A DNA stretch of 7,204 bases from an uncultured Alphaproteobacteria bacterium (GTDB lineage: Bacteria; Pseudomonadota; Alphaproteobacteria; Rhizobiales; Aestuariivirgaceae): positions 1-7,204 of the forward strand of contig CALMLK010000356.1 in the NCBI GenBank assembly GCA_937868035.1. Direction: 5' to 3'. Below are positions 5,743 to 7,204 of this stretch, one piece after another; within the stretch, counting starts at the first letter, position 1, and each line of letters begins with the position of its first letter. Made by a program: the position numbers and the translations under genes. A model generated the notes under the pieces. It saw only the letters and a list, made by a program, of their open reading frames with translations. It did no database searches and was not told the DNA's origin.

Positions 5743-7020
5743 ATGGCCGACAAGACACCCGGATTTGACACACTTGCCATTCACGCCGGCGGCGCCCCCG
5801 ACCCCGCCACCGGCGCGCGGGTAACACCGATCTATCAGACCACGGCTTACGTCTTCAACGACGTGCAGCACGCGGCCGACCTCTTTGCCCTGCGCGCCTT
5901 CGGCAACATCTACACTCGCATCATGAACCCGACCCAGGCGGTTCTGGAGTCCAAGGTGGCGGCGCTGGAAGGCGGCACGGCTGCCCTCGCTGTGGCGTCC
6001 GGCCATGCCGCGCAGTTGCTGGCCTTCCACACCATCATGCAGCCGGGCGATGAATTCGTGGCGGCGCGCCAGCTCTACGGCGGCTCGATCAACCAGTTCA
6101 ACCATTCCTTCAAATCCTTCGGCTGGCATGTCGTCTGGGCTGACGGCGAAGACCCGGCGAGTTTTGAAAAGTCGATCTCCCCCAAGACCAAGGCGATCTT
6201 CGTGGAGTCGATCTGCAATCCCGGCGGCCGCATCACCGACATTGCCGCCATCGCAAAAATCGCCCAGAACGCAGGTGTGCCTCTGATCGTGGACAACACA
6301 CTGGCCACGCCTTACCTGTGCACGCCGTTTGCGCACGGTGCCAACATCGTCATTCACTCGCTCACCAAGTTCATGGGCGGCCACGGGAATTCCATGGGTG
6401 GCGTCGTCGTCGATGGCGGCAATTTCGATTGGTCCAAGAGCGGCAAGTATCCGCTCCTCTCGGAACCGAACGACAGCTACCACGGCATGAAGCTGCACGA
6501 GACCTTCGGCAACATTGCCTTCGCAATTGCCTGTCGCGTCCTGGGCCTGCGCGACCTTGGTCCGGCCATTGCGCCGCTCAACGCGTTCCTCATCCTCACC
6601 GGCATGGAAACCCTGTCGCTGCGCATGCAGCGGCACTGCGACAATGCGCTGAAGGTGGCGGAATGGCTGGCAAAGCACCCCAAGGTGTCATGGGTCAACT
6701 ATGCCGGCCTGCCATCCGACAAGCATCACGCGCTGCAGAAGAAATATGCCCCGCGCGGTGCGGGCGCGGTCTTCACCTTTGGCCTCAAGGGCGGCTACGA
6801 CGCCGGCATCAAGCTGGTGTCATCGGTGAAGATGTTGTCGCATCTCGCCAACCTCGGCGACACGCGCTCGCTGATCATCCATCCTGCCTCCACCACACAT
6901 AGCCAGCTTTCCAAGGACCAGTTGGTGAAGGCGGGCGCAGGCCCGGATGTCGTCCGCCTCTCGATCGGTATCGAGGACGTGGCCGACATCATCGGCGATC
7001 TCGATCAGGCCATGGCGTAG
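5743..7020 (+). CDS. metY: O-acetylhomoserine sulfhydrylase (O-acetylhomoserine aminocarboxypropyltransferase)
   Basis: A cytoplasmic PLP enzyme that makes homocysteine and acetate from O-acetyl-L-homoserine and sulfide, the direct sulfhydrylation route to methionine. The 425-residue length is normal for the family. The Cys/Met-metabolism PLP fold is seen in GFDTLAIHAGG at the N-terminus, YTRIMNPT (57-64, Tyr57 and Arg59 contact the PLP phosphate of the partner subunit), ASGHAAQL (85-92), Asp184 in VDNTLATPYL, and the Schiff-base Lys209 in HSLTKFMGGHG. The C-terminal half (LGLRDLGPAIAPLNAFLILTGMETLS, then LSIGIEDVADIIGDLDQA) separates it from cystathionine gamma-synthase and is typical of the OAH sulfhydrylase branch. 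ATG at 5743 has a GGAGG ribosome binding site 5 nt upstream. A TTG eight codons earlier (5719) and ATGs at 5728 and 5731 are in frame but lack this site. Its last 16 bp overlap the end of the opposing ctaA gene. Confidence 0.95.
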   Translation: MADKTPGFDTLAIHAGGAPDPATGARVTPIYQTTAYVFNDVQHAADLFALRAFGNIYTRIMNPTQAVLESKVAALEGGTAALAVASGHAAQLLAFHTIMQPGDEFVAARQLYGGSINQFNHSFKSFGWHVVWADGEDPASFEKSISPKTKAIFVESICNPGGRITDIAAIAKIAQNAGVPLIVDNTLATPYLCTPFAHGANIVIHSLTKFMGGHGNSMGGVVVDGGNFDWSKSGKYPLLSEPNDSYHGMKLHETFGNIAFAIACRVLGLRDLGPAIAPLNAFLILTGMETLSLRMQRHCDNALKVAEWLAKHPKVSWVNYAGLPSDKHHALQKKYAPRGAGAVFTFGLKGGYDAGIKLVSSVKMLSHLANLGDTRSLIIHPASTTHSQLSKDQLVKAGAGPDVVRLSIGIEDVADIIGDLDQAMA

Positions 7021-7204
7021 GCCGCAAGGCCCGCGGGCCGCAGCAGACGCATGTGAAGATGCCACAGGGCGAGGGCGAGCACGATCAGCGCCCCGCCCTG
7101 ATGCATCAGCGCCACGCTGAGCGGCACGCCATGCACCACCGTCATGATCCCGAGCACCATCTGCATCAACACCGCCGCCGCCACGAACCAGCCGGTGCGG
7201 GGTG
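7005..7204 (-). CDS. ctaA: Heme A synthase (COX15/CtaA), C-terminal part
   Basis: The last 65 residues of an inner-membrane enzyme that oxidises the C8 methyl group of heme O to make heme A for aa3-type cytochrome oxidases. The rest lies to the right of the window. The visible part begins in one membrane helix (GWFVAAAVLMQMVLGIMTVV), continues through HGVPLSVALMHQGGA, and ends in the final helix (ALIVLALALWHLHMRLL). The His of the MHQ motif corresponds to the conserved heme ligand in the C-terminal half. The VPL-x(5)-HQ pattern matches alphaproteobacterial COX15. The TGA stop (7005-7007) lies inside metY, a tail-to-tail overlap of 16 bp. This implies an organism with heme A oxidases and aerobic respiration. 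Confidence 0.88.
   Translation of the reverse strand, partial: PRTGWFVAAAVLMQMVLGIMTVVHGVPLSVALMHQGGALIVLALALWHLHMRLLRPAGLAAYAMA

Noticed and set aside
5713..6678. 321-codon minus-strand open frame opposite metY
   Set aside because: It is a codon-mirror shadow of metY, whose PLP motifs and length are intact on the plus strand.
7028..7039. 12-bp palindrome GGCCCGCGGGCC after metY, considered as a terminator
   Set aside because: It has no loop and no T run on either strand, and it lies inside ctaA coding sequence, where GC-rich codons explain it.

Overview
The window is GC-rich, densely coded bacterial DNA. The gene content points to an alphaproteobacterium, most likely Hyphomicrobiales (Rhizobiales): an L13-S9 ribosomal pair with the long alphaproteobacterial form of S9, beside an ECHDC3-type crotonase, a CoA-binding Rossmann protein, an O-acetylhomoserine sulfhydrylase and a COX15-type heme A synthase. 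I recall similar neighbourhoods from Rhizobium, Agrobacterium and Brucella relatives; the placement rests on gene content and order only, with no search run.

Left part, minus strand (1-2216). rplM and rpsI form a two-gene ribosomal operon with a recognisable sigma70-type promoter (2286-2314) and a strong intrinsic terminator (1203-1234). Beyond it, on the same strand, is the 5' part of a large secreted surface protein (1-1118, running off the window). It has a signal peptide, a pre-peptidase-C-like domain, a Calx-beta-like Ig domain and a DUF11/DUF7507-type repeat carrying an EF-hand-like calcium loop.

Divergent control region (2217-2456). It separates the ribosomal operon from a plus-strand operon. 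It holds the rplM promoter, a second weaker minus-strand promoter candidate, and a perfect 14-bp palindrome (2349-2362) that looks like an operator.

Right part, plus strand (2457-7020). Four genes are joined by 4-bp stop/start overlaps: a secreted Pro/Ala-rich hypothetical protein, an ECHDC3-like crotonase lacking both classical hydratase glutamates, a VOC-fold protein lacking the usual metal-binding histidines, and a CoA-binding protein. A cytochrome b561 follows after 48 bp, then metY after 58 bp with its own strong ribosome binding site. metY makes homocysteine from O-acetylhomoserine and sulfide. The window ends in the 3' part of ctaA on the minus strand, whose stop lies inside the end of metY (16-bp tail-to-tail overlap).

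I saw no tRNA, rRNA, insertion sequence, CRISPR array or phage gene. The most unusual items are the surface protein downstream of rpsI, the catalytically altered crotonase inside a translationally coupled operon, and the unexplained palindrome in the divergent promoter region.
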